A stretch of DNA of 64,000 nucleotides, from assembly GCF_014280965.1 (NCBI RefSeq), contig NZ_JACODZ010000008.1:248001-312000 (forward strand), written 5' to 3'. Shown piece after piece: positions 45,153 through 55,648 of this stretch. How positions within the stretch are numbered: the stretch's first letter is position 1; each line of letters begins with the position of its first letter. The DNA is from Echinicola salinicaeni (GTDB taxonomy: Bacteria; Bacteroidota; Bacteroidia; Cytophagales; Cyclobacteriaceae). The position numbers and the translations under genes are program-made. The notes under the pieces were generated by a model. The model did not search any database and was not told the origin of the DNA. It saw only the letters and a program-made list of their open reading frames with translations.

Positions 45153-47588
45153 ATGGCACATTTGGTGGACTATATCTGGCAGAGTACTTTCTGCCTCTTA
45201 TTTTTTTTCGGAATTTATTGGTGTTTTCTTAGAGGGGAGAAAGTTTTTACGCTTACCAGAGTTTTTCTTTTGATCTCCCCTGTTTTGGCACTTTTGTTCC
45301 CATTGATTGAAATTCCTGTTGCATTTACAAAGCCTACAATATCCTTAGAAAACACTGATTTTCTGCAGGCATTAACTTCCCTAAATGCACAAGAAGAAGT
45401 GGTTGGAACATTCGGCCTTCCAGAAGTGACTGTAAGAAGTACCAAACTGCCCATTTTACTAGAATGGAAAGACTATTTGTTTTTGGGTTATTTGATTATA
45501 TCGTCTATACTGGCAGCAAGGCTTTTTTGGCAATTACTACAATTAAGACTCCTCAAAGAAAAGGGATGGTACCAAACCATCTATAACCTTAAGCACCAAT
45601 ACTTTTATATCCCTACTTTTGGAATGGCTCCTGTATTTTCATTTTTCAACAAGTTATTTTGGGACGATACCCAAGAACTCAATGAAAATGAAAAAGCACA
45701 TATTATCAAGCATGAAATTGAGCATATCAGGCAGGGACACTCTTGGGATATGATTTATTATCAAGTCTTGTGCATTTTATTCTGGTTCAACCCAGCCATT
45801 CACCTTATGCGTGTAGCGCTGATAGACACCCATGAATATTCGGCAGATGCCAATGTCCTCAGACAAACTGATAGCAAAGAAACTTACAGCAAATTAATCG
45901 TCAAAATAGCATTCAAGGGACTTGATCTTCCTATTGGCAACCATTTTATTAGATCAACAACTTTAAAGCGAATTATGATGATGAAAAAAGCAGAAAAGAC
46001 CAATTGGTTCAAATTGCTCATGGTAATCCCTCTAACCGCCATGTTATTGGGCTTGGTTTCTATGAAAACCACTAATTCGGATGGATTTTTATCTGAATTC
46101 ACCAACTTGAGTATCAATTCCATCAGAAAGCAAATTGTATCTGCACAGGATTCGATTAATGTCAACACCCGTGTAGTTAAGATCAAATCACCGAAACATT
46201 ATGAATACGTTTCATCTTTAGAAAATGGCAAAATCACTGCACAATTTGGAGATTTACAATATGAAATCAGCAATATCTCAGATAATGATGAATACAGCAA
46301 AGTCTTGGAAATGCTCAATATTTTCAAACAAAATTCTTCTTTTACCAAAGATTACGGAATAGAAAACCTCAAGCAAACAGCAGATTCCATGCCCGCTCCC
46401 AAGGGTGGAATGGAAGCTTGGAACAGGTATTTGTCCAAAAACCTAAAATTCCCAAAAGAAGCCAGGCAGCTTGGTGCGAAAGGAACCGTTTATATCGAAT
46501 TTGTGGTAGATAAAGAAGGTCGTATCCTCTCACCCAGCATCAAAAAATCTATGGGAATGGGACTGGATGATGAGGTATTGAGAATGTTCAGTCTTGAGGG
46601 CATGCCCAAGTGGAACCCTGGTATGGACAATGGACAAGCGATCAACACCTTAATGGTATTGCCAGTAAAATTCAAAGTAGCGGGAGGTGAAACGGCACAA
46701 AAAAGTCCCTTCTTTAATAAGCCTAGTCAGAAGAGTAACAATGAAGTCTTTGATGTAGTGGAAGACATGCCTGCCCCTTATGGAGGTATGAATAATTGGA
46801 ATGATTACTTGGCCAGTAGTCTTAGATATCCAGAGCAAGCCAAAGAAAAGGGCGTTGAAGGCACCGTCTATGTGACATTTGTCGTGGACAAAACCGGTGA
46901 ACTAAAGGATCCTCAAATCCTTAGGGGGATTGGTAGCGGTGCTGATGAAGAAGCCATAAGAGTCATTAAAAATGCAGACAAATGGAAACCTGGCAAACAA
47001 AACGGTACTGCCGTCAACGTTAGAATGAAAGTACCTATCAAATTTGCTATTAATGATCAAAACAAGAAGAAATCAAACCGTTTGAATGAAGTAGTAGTCG
47101 TAGGCTATGGAGTCCAAGCAAAAAAGTCTCCAACTGATGGGGCTTCAGTGAATAAACAAGAAATAAAACACCTCAATCAAGCCATATTTTTTATCAATGG
47201 AGAGGAGTATGATAAAGAAATCATCAGCCAGATTTCTCCAGTTGACATCGAGAGTATCAGTGTACTCAAAGATGAAAAAGCCACAAATAAATATGATGCC
47301 AAGGGCAAAAACGGTGTCATAGAAATTACCTTAAAAGAAGGTGTTCCGCTACCCGACAAAGCACCAAAGGGTTCTTCAAGCGTAGAAGAAATAGAAGTCA
47401 CTAAAAAACTCGCTGTTGATAAAAAACCGCTTTATGTAATAGATGGAGTTATTCAAACGCAAAAAGAAATGAAGAAAATGGATCCCAAAAACATTGCTAC
47501 CATTTCAGTTCTTAAAAACGGTGATGCCAAGAACTTATATGGTAGTAGAGCAAAGGATGGGGCAATCCTGATTACGACAAAAAAATAA
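45153..47588 (+). CDS. M56 (BlaR1-type) protease fused to TonB domains and plug-like repeats
   Basis: The 811 aa begin with four membrane helices and an M56 zinc protease domain: HEIEH at residues 187-191 and the third ligand Glu228 in DTHEYSADA. After the last helix (about residue 290-305) come two TonB C-terminal domains (about 413-505 and 539-633, each with 'FPKEAR..GTVYIEFVVDKEG' style sequence) and two repeats that resemble the plug/SusC signature (LNEVVVVGYG from 644; AIFFINGEEYD.. and PLYVIDGVIQ..NIATISVLKNGDAKNLYGSRAKDGAILITTKK). BlaR1 sensors usually end in a penicillin-binding domain, which is absent here. It is probably a sensor that reads envelope state rather than beta-lactams (inference). 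Confidence 0.87.
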   Translation: MAHLVDYIWQSTFCLLFFFGIYWCFLRGEKVFTLTRVFLLISPVLALLFPLIEIPVAFTKPTISLENTDFLQALTSLNAQEEVVGTFGLPEVTVRSTKLPILLEWKDYLFLGYLIISSILAARLFWQLLQLRLLKEKGWYQTIYNLKHQYFYIPTFGMAPVFSFFNKLFWDDTQELNENEKAHIIKHEIEHIRQGHSWDMIYYQVLCILFWFNPAIHLMRVALIDTHEYSADANVLRQTDSKETYSKLIVKIAFKGLDLPIGNHFIRSTTLKRIMMMKKAEKTNWFKLLMVIPLTAMLLGLVSMKTTNSDGFLSEFTNLSINSIRKQIVSAQDSINVNTRVVKIKSPKHYEYVSSLENGKITAQFGDLQYEISNISDNDEYSKVLEMLNIFKQNSSFTKDYGIENLKQTADSMPAPKGGMEAWNRYLSKNLKFPKEARQLGAKGTVYIEFVVDKEGRILSPSIKKSMGMGLDDEVLRMFSLEGMPKWNPGMDNGQAINTLMVLPVKFKVAGGETAQKSPFFNKPSQKSNNEVFDVVEDMPAPYGGMNNWNDYLASSLRYPEQAKEKGVEGTVYVTFVVDKTGELKDPQILRGIGSGADEEAIRVIKNADKWKPGKQNGTAVNVRMKVPIKFAINDQNKKKSNRLNEVVVVGYGVQAKKSPTDGASVNKQEIKHLNQAIFFINGEEYDKEIISQISPVDIESISVLKDEKATNKYDAKGKNGVIEITLKEGVPLPDKAPKGSSSVEEIEVTKKLAVDKKPLYVIDGVIQTQKEMKKMDPKNIATISVLKNGDAKNLYGSRAKDGAILITTKK

Positions 47589-47615
47589 ACCTTTCCTGGA
47601 AAGCTGTCCTTCTCT

Positions 47616-47646
47616 TTGGTCTTCCAGTAGCTGTTCCGTAATTTAG
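47616..47646 (+). promoter_or_regulatory. Candidate promoter of the THX gene
   Basis: TTG (47616-47618), a 20-bp spacer and TAATTTAG (47639-47646), 7 of 8 matches to TAnnTTTG, lie 43 bp upstream of the ATG. Confidence 0.45.
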
Positions 47647-47689
47647 AGTTTAGGCATTAATAAATTCTTAAACCAAAAATCAAAAAACT

Positions 47690-47809
47690 ATGGGAAAAGG
47701 AGATATGAAAACCAAAAGAGGTAAAATCAATAGAGGGACTTTTGGAGCGAGCAGACCTCACAAAAATCAGAATATAAAAACCAGAAAAGAAAAACTGGAC
47801 AACAAATAA
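47690..47809 (+). CDS. 30S ribosomal protein THX
   Basis: This 39-aa, very basic peptide starts MGKGDMKTKRGKINRGTFG and continues GASRPHKN, the THX pattern (MGKGDxKTxRGKI). THX sits at the top of the 30S head and stabilises rRNA. It is too short for usual ORF thresholds but has a candidate promoter and its own terminator, which supports it as a gene. Confidence 0.88.
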   Translation: MGKGDMKTKRGKINRGTFGASRPHKNQNIKTRKEKLDNK

Positions 47810-47829
47810 ATCACAACCACCAACCTAAC

Positions 47830-47864
47830 AAAAGCCTGAAAATTTCTTTTCAGGCTTTTGTTTT
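47830..47864 (+). terminator. Terminator after THX
   Basis: AAAAGCCTGAAAA (47830-47842) pairs with TTTTCAGGCTTTT (47847-47859), with T-rich bases after. Confidence 0.8.
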
Positions 47865-47988
47865 ATAACGCCTTATGTAAGTAAAACTAAGTAGTTTAGT
47901 CCCCATAAATTCAAGTATTTTTTCCCTTAGCTGATCCAACTCAAGTACATAGTGCGTAAGTAGCTGAAATGATCAACTAATTAGTACT

Positions 47989-49014
47989 ATGAAAACACAA
48001 ACAAACAAATTTCTAGCTGTTGGGCTCCTGGCAACCACTGCCCTTTTTAACATCTCCTGCGACAATAATGACGATATGGACATGCCTGAAAATAATGTAG
48101 CCTCTCTTTTTGTTTCTTCCAATACCAGCGGAGAAGTTTCTATTATTGATTTTTCGGATGAAAGCAATATTACCACTACCACCACTGCTGCTGCAGGTAC
48201 TGATGCCGATGGTATATATTATGATCCAGAAACAGATGAAATCATACAACTTGTTCGCTCTGATAACTCTTTGAATGTCTATGGAGACATCATGTCATCC
48301 ATGATGAATACAGGTATTAATATTTCCTTAGGCATCAATACGACAGGAGGCTTTGTGAGCGGTAGAGAAATCGCTGTCAGCAATGATATGGTCGTTGTAG
48401 CAGAATCACCTGTTGAAGCCAATGGCAACCAAAGCAGCCTTTATGTTTACCAAAAAACCTCATCCGGATTCTCCTTACAAAAGACTTTTGCAGTAGACTT
48501 CGCTCTATGGGGAATCCATTTAGAAGGTAATACGCTCTATGCCATCGTGGATAAAGACAGTGACCTGGCAGTATTTACTAATTTCTTCTCCAATTCAAGT
48601 GGAATGATCAGTCCAAGCAAAAGAATCACTATCGAGGGCATTGTAAGAACTCATGGACTTACCTATTCTATGGAGGATGATTTAATGGTATTGACAGACA
48701 TTGGAGATGCTGGATCTGATAGTGATGGAGCGATTACCATCATTACAGACTTTAGCAATAAGCTAAACGCTACTTCAAATGGAGGCACCATCGCATTGAA
48801 CCAACAAGCCAGAATAGAAGGCAATAATACTTCATTGGGGAACCCTGTTGATGTAGCCTATAGTACAAACTCTCAAATGATATTTGTAGCAGAAAGGGCC
48901 AATGGAGGTGGAAAAATCCTTGCTTATAATTATTTCAGCAGCAATGGCAACCCTACACCTGCCTTTAGCCAAAATGTTGCAGGAGCCTCTGCAGTATATT
49001 TTTACGAAGAATAA
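47989..49014 (+). CDS. Propeller-like lipoprotein of unknown function
   Basis: This 341-aa protein has a lipoprotein signal with Cys at residue 24 (FNISCD). The mature part is rich in Thr, Ser, Asp and Asn; repeated blocks such as 'ASLFVSSNTSGEVSIIDF', 'ADGIYYDPETDEIIQLVRSDNSLNVYG' and 'LGNPVDVAYSTNSQMIFVAERANGGGKILAYN' suggest a seven-bladed propeller of the NHL/YncE type. It is probably surface exposed. No partner gene is adjacent. It is followed by an inverted-repeat element. Confidence 0.7.
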   Translation: MKTQTNKFLAVGLLATTALFNISCDNNDDMDMPENNVASLFVSSNTSGEVSIIDFSDESNITTTTTAAAGTDADGIYYDPETDEIIQLVRSDNSLNVYGDIMSSMMNTGINISLGINTTGGFVSGREIAVSNDMVVVAESPVEANGNQSSLYVYQKTSSGFSLQKTFAVDFALWGIHLEGNTLYAIVDKDSDLAVFTNFFSNSSGMISPSKRITIEGIVRTHGLTYSMEDDLMVLTDIGDAGSDSDGAITIITDFSNKLNATSNGGTIALNQQARIEGNNTSLGNPVDVAYSTNSQMIFVAERANGGGKILAYNYFSSNGNPTPAFSQNVAGASAVYFYEE

Positions 49015-49043
49015 TCTACAACCACTAATATTACTACTCAGGT

Positions 49044-49137
49044 AAGAGGCTGTTTCATAATTTTATTATAGCAAAATTGGGGGACATTCCAGACATAGCG
49101 CAATGATAAGGGAATTGAACTTTTGAAACAGCCTCTT
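49044..49137. repeat. 94-bp element with 14-bp inverted ends
   Basis: AAGAGGCTGTTTCA (49044-49057) and TGAAACAGCCTCTT (49124-49137) are perfect reverse complements, separated by 66 bp with no ORF. A T-rich run follows. It could act as a long-loop terminator or be a small MITE-like element. Confidence 0.55.
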
Positions 49138-49442
49138 TTATATTTTTTGACAACTTTTTATGTTATCCCTGCTTAATTATTTCTTCTAAAAGCCAACTTT
49201 TCTCTAAAAACATATTCAATAAAAACTCCACTTAAATTTATCAGTAATAAAAGAAGCCCACTCTACCGCTTTATAGAAACTAGGCTAAAAAGGTAATCTT
49301 TCAAAATCTTTCGTTTTAAGAATATGATTTAAAGATCATTTAAGGGCTTTTCCTATTAAAAACACTCACCAACCTATTTCCCTATTGGTTTTATAGGGAT
49401 TATATCATAAAATAAAATTACCAAAAAGTCTTTTTCGAAAGC
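49138..49442. other. AT-rich gap before the SAM riboswitch
   Basis: No ORF, repeat or RNA gene is supported here. It is followed by the promoter and riboswitch for the methionine operon. Confidence 0.4.
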
Positions 49443-49473
49443 TTGCAAATTCAAAAATTGAATAGTTACTTTG
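49443..49473 (+). promoter_or_regulatory. Promoter of the metY-metX-hom operon
   Basis: TTG (49443-49445), a 20-bp spacer and TTACTTTG (49466-49473), 7 of 8 matches to TAnnTTTG, lie directly upstream of the riboswitch. Confidence 0.5.
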
Positions 49474-49500
49474 TCCTATCCTTTACTTTTTAAAAGTTCA

Positions 49501-49612
49501 GGATTTATACAGAAGAGGTGAGAGACAGGCTCATAGACCCTCTGGCAACCTGGAAAATCCAAGGTGCCAATTCCTGCCAAGCGTGAATATCCTCGTTTGG
49601 AAATATAAATTC
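49501..49612 (+). promoter_or_regulatory. SAM-I (S-box) riboswitch
   Basis: The S-box core is present: GAAGAGGTGAGAGACAGGCT, then CATAGACCCTCTGGCAACCTG, and GGTGCCAATTCCTGCCAA followed by a TTTGGAAA-type end. The P1 helix closes the structure: GGATTTATA (49501-49509) pairs with TATAAATTC (49604-49612), with one G-T. SAM binding should lower expression of the downstream methionine genes. Possible expression-platform hairpins are GTGCAT/ATGCAC (49691-49709) and TGCCC/GGGCA (49723-49746). Confidence 0.88.
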
Positions 49613-49799
49613 TTAAGATATGAATTTTACAAAAAGGAAAACACCAAAGACAAAGCAACGAGCAAAACTTTCTAATTACAACTTTTATATGTGCATCCAA
49701 TCAATGCACAACGATAATTTTATGCCCTTAATGCACTAGTTGGGCAGATTATTATTTAATACCACTTCTTTAAAAATTTCTTTGTCAATTAACTAATAA

Positions 49800-51116
<1,317 letters not shown>

Positions 51117-51120
51117 TAAA

Positions 51121-52176
51121 ATGAACTTACAATCACCGTATCTGATTACCGATATGAGCCAAGAAGTTTTCCATTGTGAGGAAGAATTGACTTTGGATTC
51201 AGGAGAAAGCCTGCCAGGCTTCCAACTGAGTTATACTACTCAAGGACACCTTACCCCTAAAAAAGACAATGTTATTTGGGTCCTTCACGCCCTTACTGGA
51301 GATGCCAATGTCCATGAGTGGTGGAGTGGATTAGTGGGAGAAGACAAGTTCTTCGATCCTACCAAGTACTTCATTGTCTGTGCCAACTTGCTAGGATCTT
51401 GTTACGGTTCCACTCAGCCATTAAGTGAGAACCCTAGCACAGGCAAGCCATATTATTATGACTTTCCTAACCTTTCTACCAGGGATATGGCCAATGCCTT
51501 TGACAGGCTTAGAGAACATCTTGGTATTCAGCAAATAGATACGGTGATTGGCGGTTCTCTTGGTGGTCAAGTGGCCTTGGAATGGTCTTACAAACTTGCT
51601 GACAAAGTTAAAAACACCATCATTGTCGCTTCGAACGCCAAGACCTCACCTTGGACCATTGGTTTTAACGAAGCCCAAAGAATGTCCATTGAATCTGACA
51701 GTACATGGGGACAAAACAATGCTGATGCCGGAAAAAAAGGACTTGAAGCAGCCAGAGCAATTGGCATGTTGAGCTACAGGCACCAAGATATCTTCCAGGC
51801 AAGCCAAGGTGAAACTGAAGAGAAAACAGATCATTTTAGAGTCAGCTCTTACCTTAGATACCAAGGTCAAAAATTAGCCAATAGGTTCAATGCCCTCTCC
51901 TATTGGGTATTGACCAAGGCCATGGACAGCCATGATCTGGGAAGAGGCAGAGGAGGCACAGCAGCTGCACTTTCGCAGATCAAATCTAAGGTCTTATCCA
52001 TTGGCATCAATACAGACCTGTTGTTTACCAAGGAAGAATCCCAATTTATCAGTAAATATGTACCTAACGGTACCTATAGAGAAATCACCTCAATATATGG
52101 CCATGATGCCTTTTTGGTCGAAAATGAGCAGTTAAATTATATTTTAAAATCTTTTTATCTGGAAAATAATGGCTAA
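51121..52176 (+). CDS. metX: Homoserine O-acetyltransferase
   Basis: An alpha/beta hydrolase-fold enzyme that acetylates homoserine using acetyl-CoA. The nucleophile Ser is in GGSLGGQVALEW, the acid/His part in SIGINTDLLFTKEESQF and IYGHDAFLVE, and the segment HALTGDANVHEWWSG is typical of MetX. It overlaps the hom gene by 8 bp. Confidence 0.95.
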   Translation: MNLQSPYLITDMSQEVFHCEEELTLDSGESLPGFQLSYTTQGHLTPKKDNVIWVLHALTGDANVHEWWSGLVGEDKFFDPTKYFIVCANLLGSCYGSTQPLSENPSTGKPYYYDFPNLSTRDMANAFDRLREHLGIQQIDTVIGGSLGGQVALEWSYKLADKVKNTIIVASNAKTSPWTIGFNEAQRMSIESDSTWGQNNADAGKKGLEAARAIGMLSYRHQDIFQASQGETEEKTDHFRVSSYLRYQGQKLANRFNALSYWVLTKAMDSHDLGRGRGGTAAALSQIKSKVLSIGINTDLLFTKEESQFISKYVPNGTYREITSIYGHDAFLVENEQLNYILKSFYLENNG

Positions 52177-53395
52177 ACAGATTGGCTTATTTGGTTTTGG
52201 AGTAGTTGGTCAAGGGTATTATGAAATAGCCCAAAAACACCAACAAGGCCTCAAACCTGACACCATAGTAGTACAAAACCCGAGTAAAAAAAGAAGCAAA
52301 GAAATTGCCTTTTCCTTTGAACCCAATGATATCCTGGAAAGGGATGTCGAAATAGGCATAGAGCTTATTTCAGATGCTGACAAAGCCTATGATTATGTGA
52401 GTACCCTGCTCAAAAAGGGCAAAAAGGTCATCTCTGCCAATAAAAAAATGTTGGCCAATCACCTGCCCGAGCTTATCCAATTGGAAAAAGACTTCGGAGG
52501 CAGTTTATTATATGAAGCCTCTGCTGCTGCCGGTATCCCGGTCATCACTACCCTGGACACCCAGTTTGCAGGAGATCGAATCGATTCTTTAGAAGGCATA
52601 CTCAATGGTTCCTCCAATTATATCCTCACCCGCCTTTTTGAAGACGGATTAAGCATTGCTGACGCTATTAGCTTGGCCCAGGAAAATGGATTTGCCGAAG
52701 CTGATCCCAGCCTGGATCTCAATGGAAGTGATGTCAAGAGCAAGCTTTCCATTTTGGCGCTGCATGCCTTTGGACAATATATTGAAGAAAAAGAAATCGC
52801 TACACTGGGCATTCAGCATATTAGCTTGGAAGAAGTCAACCTCGCAAAGGAATTCGATTTAAAGATCAAATTAGTTGCTAAAGCCTACAGAGTTAAAGAC
52901 GGAATAGTCGCTTATATCCTTCCTTCATTGGTAAATCCCAAGGATTCATTGTTTATGGTTGAAAATGAATACAATGCCATAAAGGTAAACTCGACGAATC
53001 TGGGAGAGCAATTTTACTTAGGCAAAGGAGCTGGAAGCTACCCTACTGGAGCTTCGGTGTATGCCGATCTGTGTAAACTGGAAAATGGATATGCCTATGG
53101 ATACGATAAACTGAATGGTAAAAGTCCTGTCACAGCTGTCCCAAAAGCTGTACATGAAAAAGTGCTATTAAGAGCCAAGAACCGATCAATTTTAGAGAAG
53201 TTTGCGAATGATAAAGCCATCATCTTCAGAAATGATCAGTATTGGGCCATCACTGCAATGAATACAGCCAGTGTATTGGATTATGAATCAAGTATCGAGC
53301 AAGACGCCTTATCCATTTTGGCCATTAATGACAGCCTTAATATAGATCTCCTTGAAGACTATCTCAGATCAAGAGTAACAACTTCTATAAGTTAA
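52169..53395 (+). CDS. hom: Homoserine dehydrogenase
   Basis: This enzyme reduces aspartate semialdehyde to homoserine. The Rossmann motif is GLFGFGVVGQGYYEIA, and the catalytic part has SANKKMLANHLPEL, 'GSLLYEASAAAGIPVI' and 'GILNGSSNYILTRLFEDG'. The 408 aa are a monofunctional enzyme without aspartokinase. It overlaps metX by 8 bp, so translation is coupled. Together with MetX and MetY it supplies homocysteine, controlled by the SAM riboswitch upstream. Confidence 0.93.
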   Translation: MAKQIGLFGFGVVGQGYYEIAQKHQQGLKPDTIVVQNPSKKRSKEIAFSFEPNDILERDVEIGIELISDADKAYDYVSTLLKKGKKVISANKKMLANHLPELIQLEKDFGGSLLYEASAAAGIPVITTLDTQFAGDRIDSLEGILNGSSNYILTRLFEDGLSIADAISLAQENGFAEADPSLDLNGSDVKSKLSILALHAFGQYIEEKEIATLGIQHISLEEVNLAKEFDLKIKLVAKAYRVKDGIVAYILPSLVNPKDSLFMVENEYNAIKVNSTNLGEQFYLGKGAGSYPTGASVYADLCKLENGYAYGYDKLNGKSPVTAVPKAVHEKVLLRAKNRSILEKFANDKAIIFRNDQYWAITAMNTASVLDYESSIEQDALSILAINDSLNIDLLEDYLRSRVTTSIS

Positions 53396-53439
53396 AAAAG
53401 ATCAATGTGAATTCCCCGATAGATTGATTAAATTAAATC

Positions 53440-53829
53440 ATGGAATTTACACAGATCAAAGAAACCTGCCTTTATATCAATGATTTAGATAAGGCCGAAA
53501 AATTTTACCACGACAACTTAGGTATGCCGATTATTTCCAAGGAAATCAATCGGCATATTTTTTTCAGGTGCGGAACATCCGTATTACTATGCTTTATCCC
53601 CGAAACCACGCAAAAAGAGAGCAACCTACCTCCCCACTATGCAACCGGAAAACAACATGTCGCTTTTGAAGTAGCAGCAAAACTATACGAAGACAGAAAG
53701 AAGAATTTGATTGATTTAGGCATCAAAATCACCCATGAGCAGGAATGGAAAGAAGGGCTGAAAAGCTGTTATTTTGAAGATCCCTTTGGGCATGTTTTGG
53801 AAATTGTACCCAAAGGGATCTGGGAATAG
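53440..53829 (+). CDS. VOC family protein (glyoxalase/dioxygenase-like)
   Basis: A 129-aa two-module betaalphabetabetabeta protein. The first module starts IKETCLYINDLDKAEKFYHDNLGMPI and the second ends YFEDPFGHVLEIVPKG, both typical VOC motifs with metal ligands (His, Glu). The substrate cannot be deduced. It is 45 bp after hom and converges on the AGCS transporter with a 2-bp gap. Confidence 0.85.
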   Translation: MEFTQIKETCLYINDLDKAEKFYHDNLGMPIISKEINRHIFFRCGTSVLLCFIPETTQKESNLPPHYATGKQHVAFEVAAKLYEDRKKNLIDLGIKITHEQEWKEGLKSCYFEDPFGHVLEIVPKGIWE

Positions 53830-53831
53830 TT

Positions 53832-55259
53832 TTACTTCCCTTCCCAAAAATCGGCATTTTCAATACCAGCTTCCTTGGAATTGAAAACAGGATCTTTGCC
53901 TTCTTTCAATTGCTTGGTATAATCCTTAAATACTTTTAAGGCCGGTTTGCGCAACAATAAAATTGCAATAATATTTAGCCAAGCCATAATCCCTACTCCA
54001 ATATCCCCCATGGTCCAGGCCAATTTAGCCGTGCGGATCGCTCCATAGAAAGTGGTGATGAGGAATAGTATCCGCAATCCCCATAAAGACCAAGCCCTGT
54101 ACTTTTCTCTGTTCAGATAACTCAGATTAGTTTCTGCGATATAGTAATAGGCCATGATAGTAGTAAAAGCAAAAAACAAAAGTGAAATGGCTACAAAGCC
54201 ACTACCTAAATCAGGGAAATGGGTGGCCACTGCGTATTGGGTATATTCAGGACCTATTTCTACGCCTGGCAAATGCTCAATGATAAAGCCTCCCTCTGGA
54301 TTGATCACATTATATTGCCCTGTAAATAAGATCATCAGGGCTGTGGCTGTACAAACAAACAAAGTATCCACATAAACAGAAAAGGCCTGCACTAGTCCCT
54401 GTTTGGCAGGATGACTGACCTCTGCTGCGGATGCAGCGTGCGGTGCTGAACCCTGCCCTGCTTCATTGGAATAAATGCCTCTTTTGACACCCCAAGCGAT
54501 GGCCATTCCAAACACCCCACTGAATGCCGATTCCAAGTTGAAAGCAGCTCTGATGATCATAGCCAAAACCCCTGGCACCTCCTGAATATTCATGAATATA
54601 ATCACGACTGCCATTAATATATAGGCCGCTGCCATAAATGGGATAACCACTTCAGCTACTTTACTGATACGCTTGACACCTCCTATAATGATCAAGCCCA
54701 GTAATACAGCCAGCCCTATCCCAGTAATTTCTGCAGGAATCTCAAAAGCATTTTTCATACTTAAGGCGATACTATTGCTCTGTACCCCAGGCATAAATAC
54801 CGCCATACTCAATATAGTAGCAAAGGCAAACAATAAACCATACCACTTAACGCCAAGTCCTTTCTCTATATAATAAGCGGGACCACCCCGGTATTCTCCC
54901 TCATTGACCTCCTTATACAACTGCCCCAAGGTAGATTCTATAAATGCCGAAGCAGAGCCCAAAAAGGCAATTACCCACATCCAAAAAATCGCTCCTGGTC
55001 CTCCCATGGCTATGGCTGTAGCTACTCCTGCAATATTACCTGTTCCTACCCTACCAGAGATGGCCAAAGCAAAGGCCTGAAAGGAAGAAACTCCTCTTTC
55101 TGAAGGCTGGCCCTTAAACAAGAGCCGAAGCATTTCCTTCAGGTACCTCACTTGCAAAAATCTGGTCATGACAGAGAAATACACACCTGCCACCAAACAC
55201 AGAACAATCAGGGCATTACTCCAAACTATATCATTGATACCTTCTACAAATTCTTTCAT
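53832..55259 (-). CDS. Alanine/glycine:cation symporter (AGCS family)
   Basis: A 475-aa inner-membrane sodium- or proton-coupled amino-acid symporter with about 10-11 membrane helices. Family motifs: FQAFALAISGRVGTGNIAGVATAIAMGGPGAIFWMWV and GIYSNEAGQGSAPHAASAAEVSHPAKQG. It is probably specific for alanine or glycine. No partner gene is adjacent. Confidence 0.92.
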   Translation of the reverse strand: MKEFVEGINDIVWSNALIVLCLVAGVYFSVMTRFLQVRYLKEMLRLLFKGQPSERGVSSFQAFALAISGRVGTGNIAGVATAIAMGGPGAIFWMWVIAFLGSASAFIESTLGQLYKEVNEGEYRGGPAYYIEKGLGVKWYGLLFAFATILSMAVFMPGVQSNSIALSMKNAFEIPAEITGIGLAVLLGLIIIGGVKRISKVAEVVIPFMAAAYILMAVVIIFMNIQEVPGVLAMIIRAAFNLESAFSGVFGMAIAWGVKRGIYSNEAGQGSAPHAASAAEVSHPAKQGLVQAFSVYVDTLFVCTATALMILFTGQYNVINPEGGFIIEHLPGVEIGPEYTQYAVATHFPDLGSGFVAISLLFFAFTTIMAYYYIAETNLSYLNREKYRAWSLWGLRILFLITTFYGAIRTAKLAWTMGDIGVGIMAWLNIIAILLLRKPALKVFKDYTKQLKEGKDPVFNSKEAGIENADFWEGK

Positions 55260-55600
55260 GACAGCTTATTACGATTCCTAATAGCAAACTAAACTTTCCT
55301 CACCAATCTAACTGGTTAATAAAACCCAAATAAAAGAAAAATATTTAACAAAATTCAAAATATTATTTCAAAAAATATATTTACAAAGCCCCAAACAATA
55401 GTATAAGTATGTTCATTTAATTAAAGTAAGTCTTTTAAAAAACCATGCTCTACCAAATTATACTATTTCTACTGGAATAATTATCCATTAACCTTCTTGG
55501 TTCACTTATACAAAAAATACTATTCAATAAGTGAAAAGCGTTTAATCCCATATCAAAAAACCCAATCCACAAATTCACCTTGGCATTTTATTCAATAAGA
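55260..55600. other. AT-rich gap between divergent genes
   Basis: This gap of about 340 bp contains no ORF or RNA gene that I can support; it should hold the AGCS gene promoter. Confidence 0.4.
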
Positions 55601-55631
55601 TTGGTTTAATACAGATAGCTGATTAATTTTG
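55601..55631 (+). promoter_or_regulatory. Promoter of the ftsX operon
   Basis: TTG (55601-55603), a 20-bp spacer and TAATTTTG (55624-55631), an exact TAnnTTTG match, lie 17 bp upstream of the ftsX ATG. A GGAGG-like sequence overlaps the short leader. Confidence 0.55.
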
Positions 55632-55648
55632 GAGGAATTCATAGCAAC

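Noticed and set aside
49476..49700. Minus-strand 74-aa ORF
   Set aside because: It is the complement of the SAM riboswitch and has no protein features.
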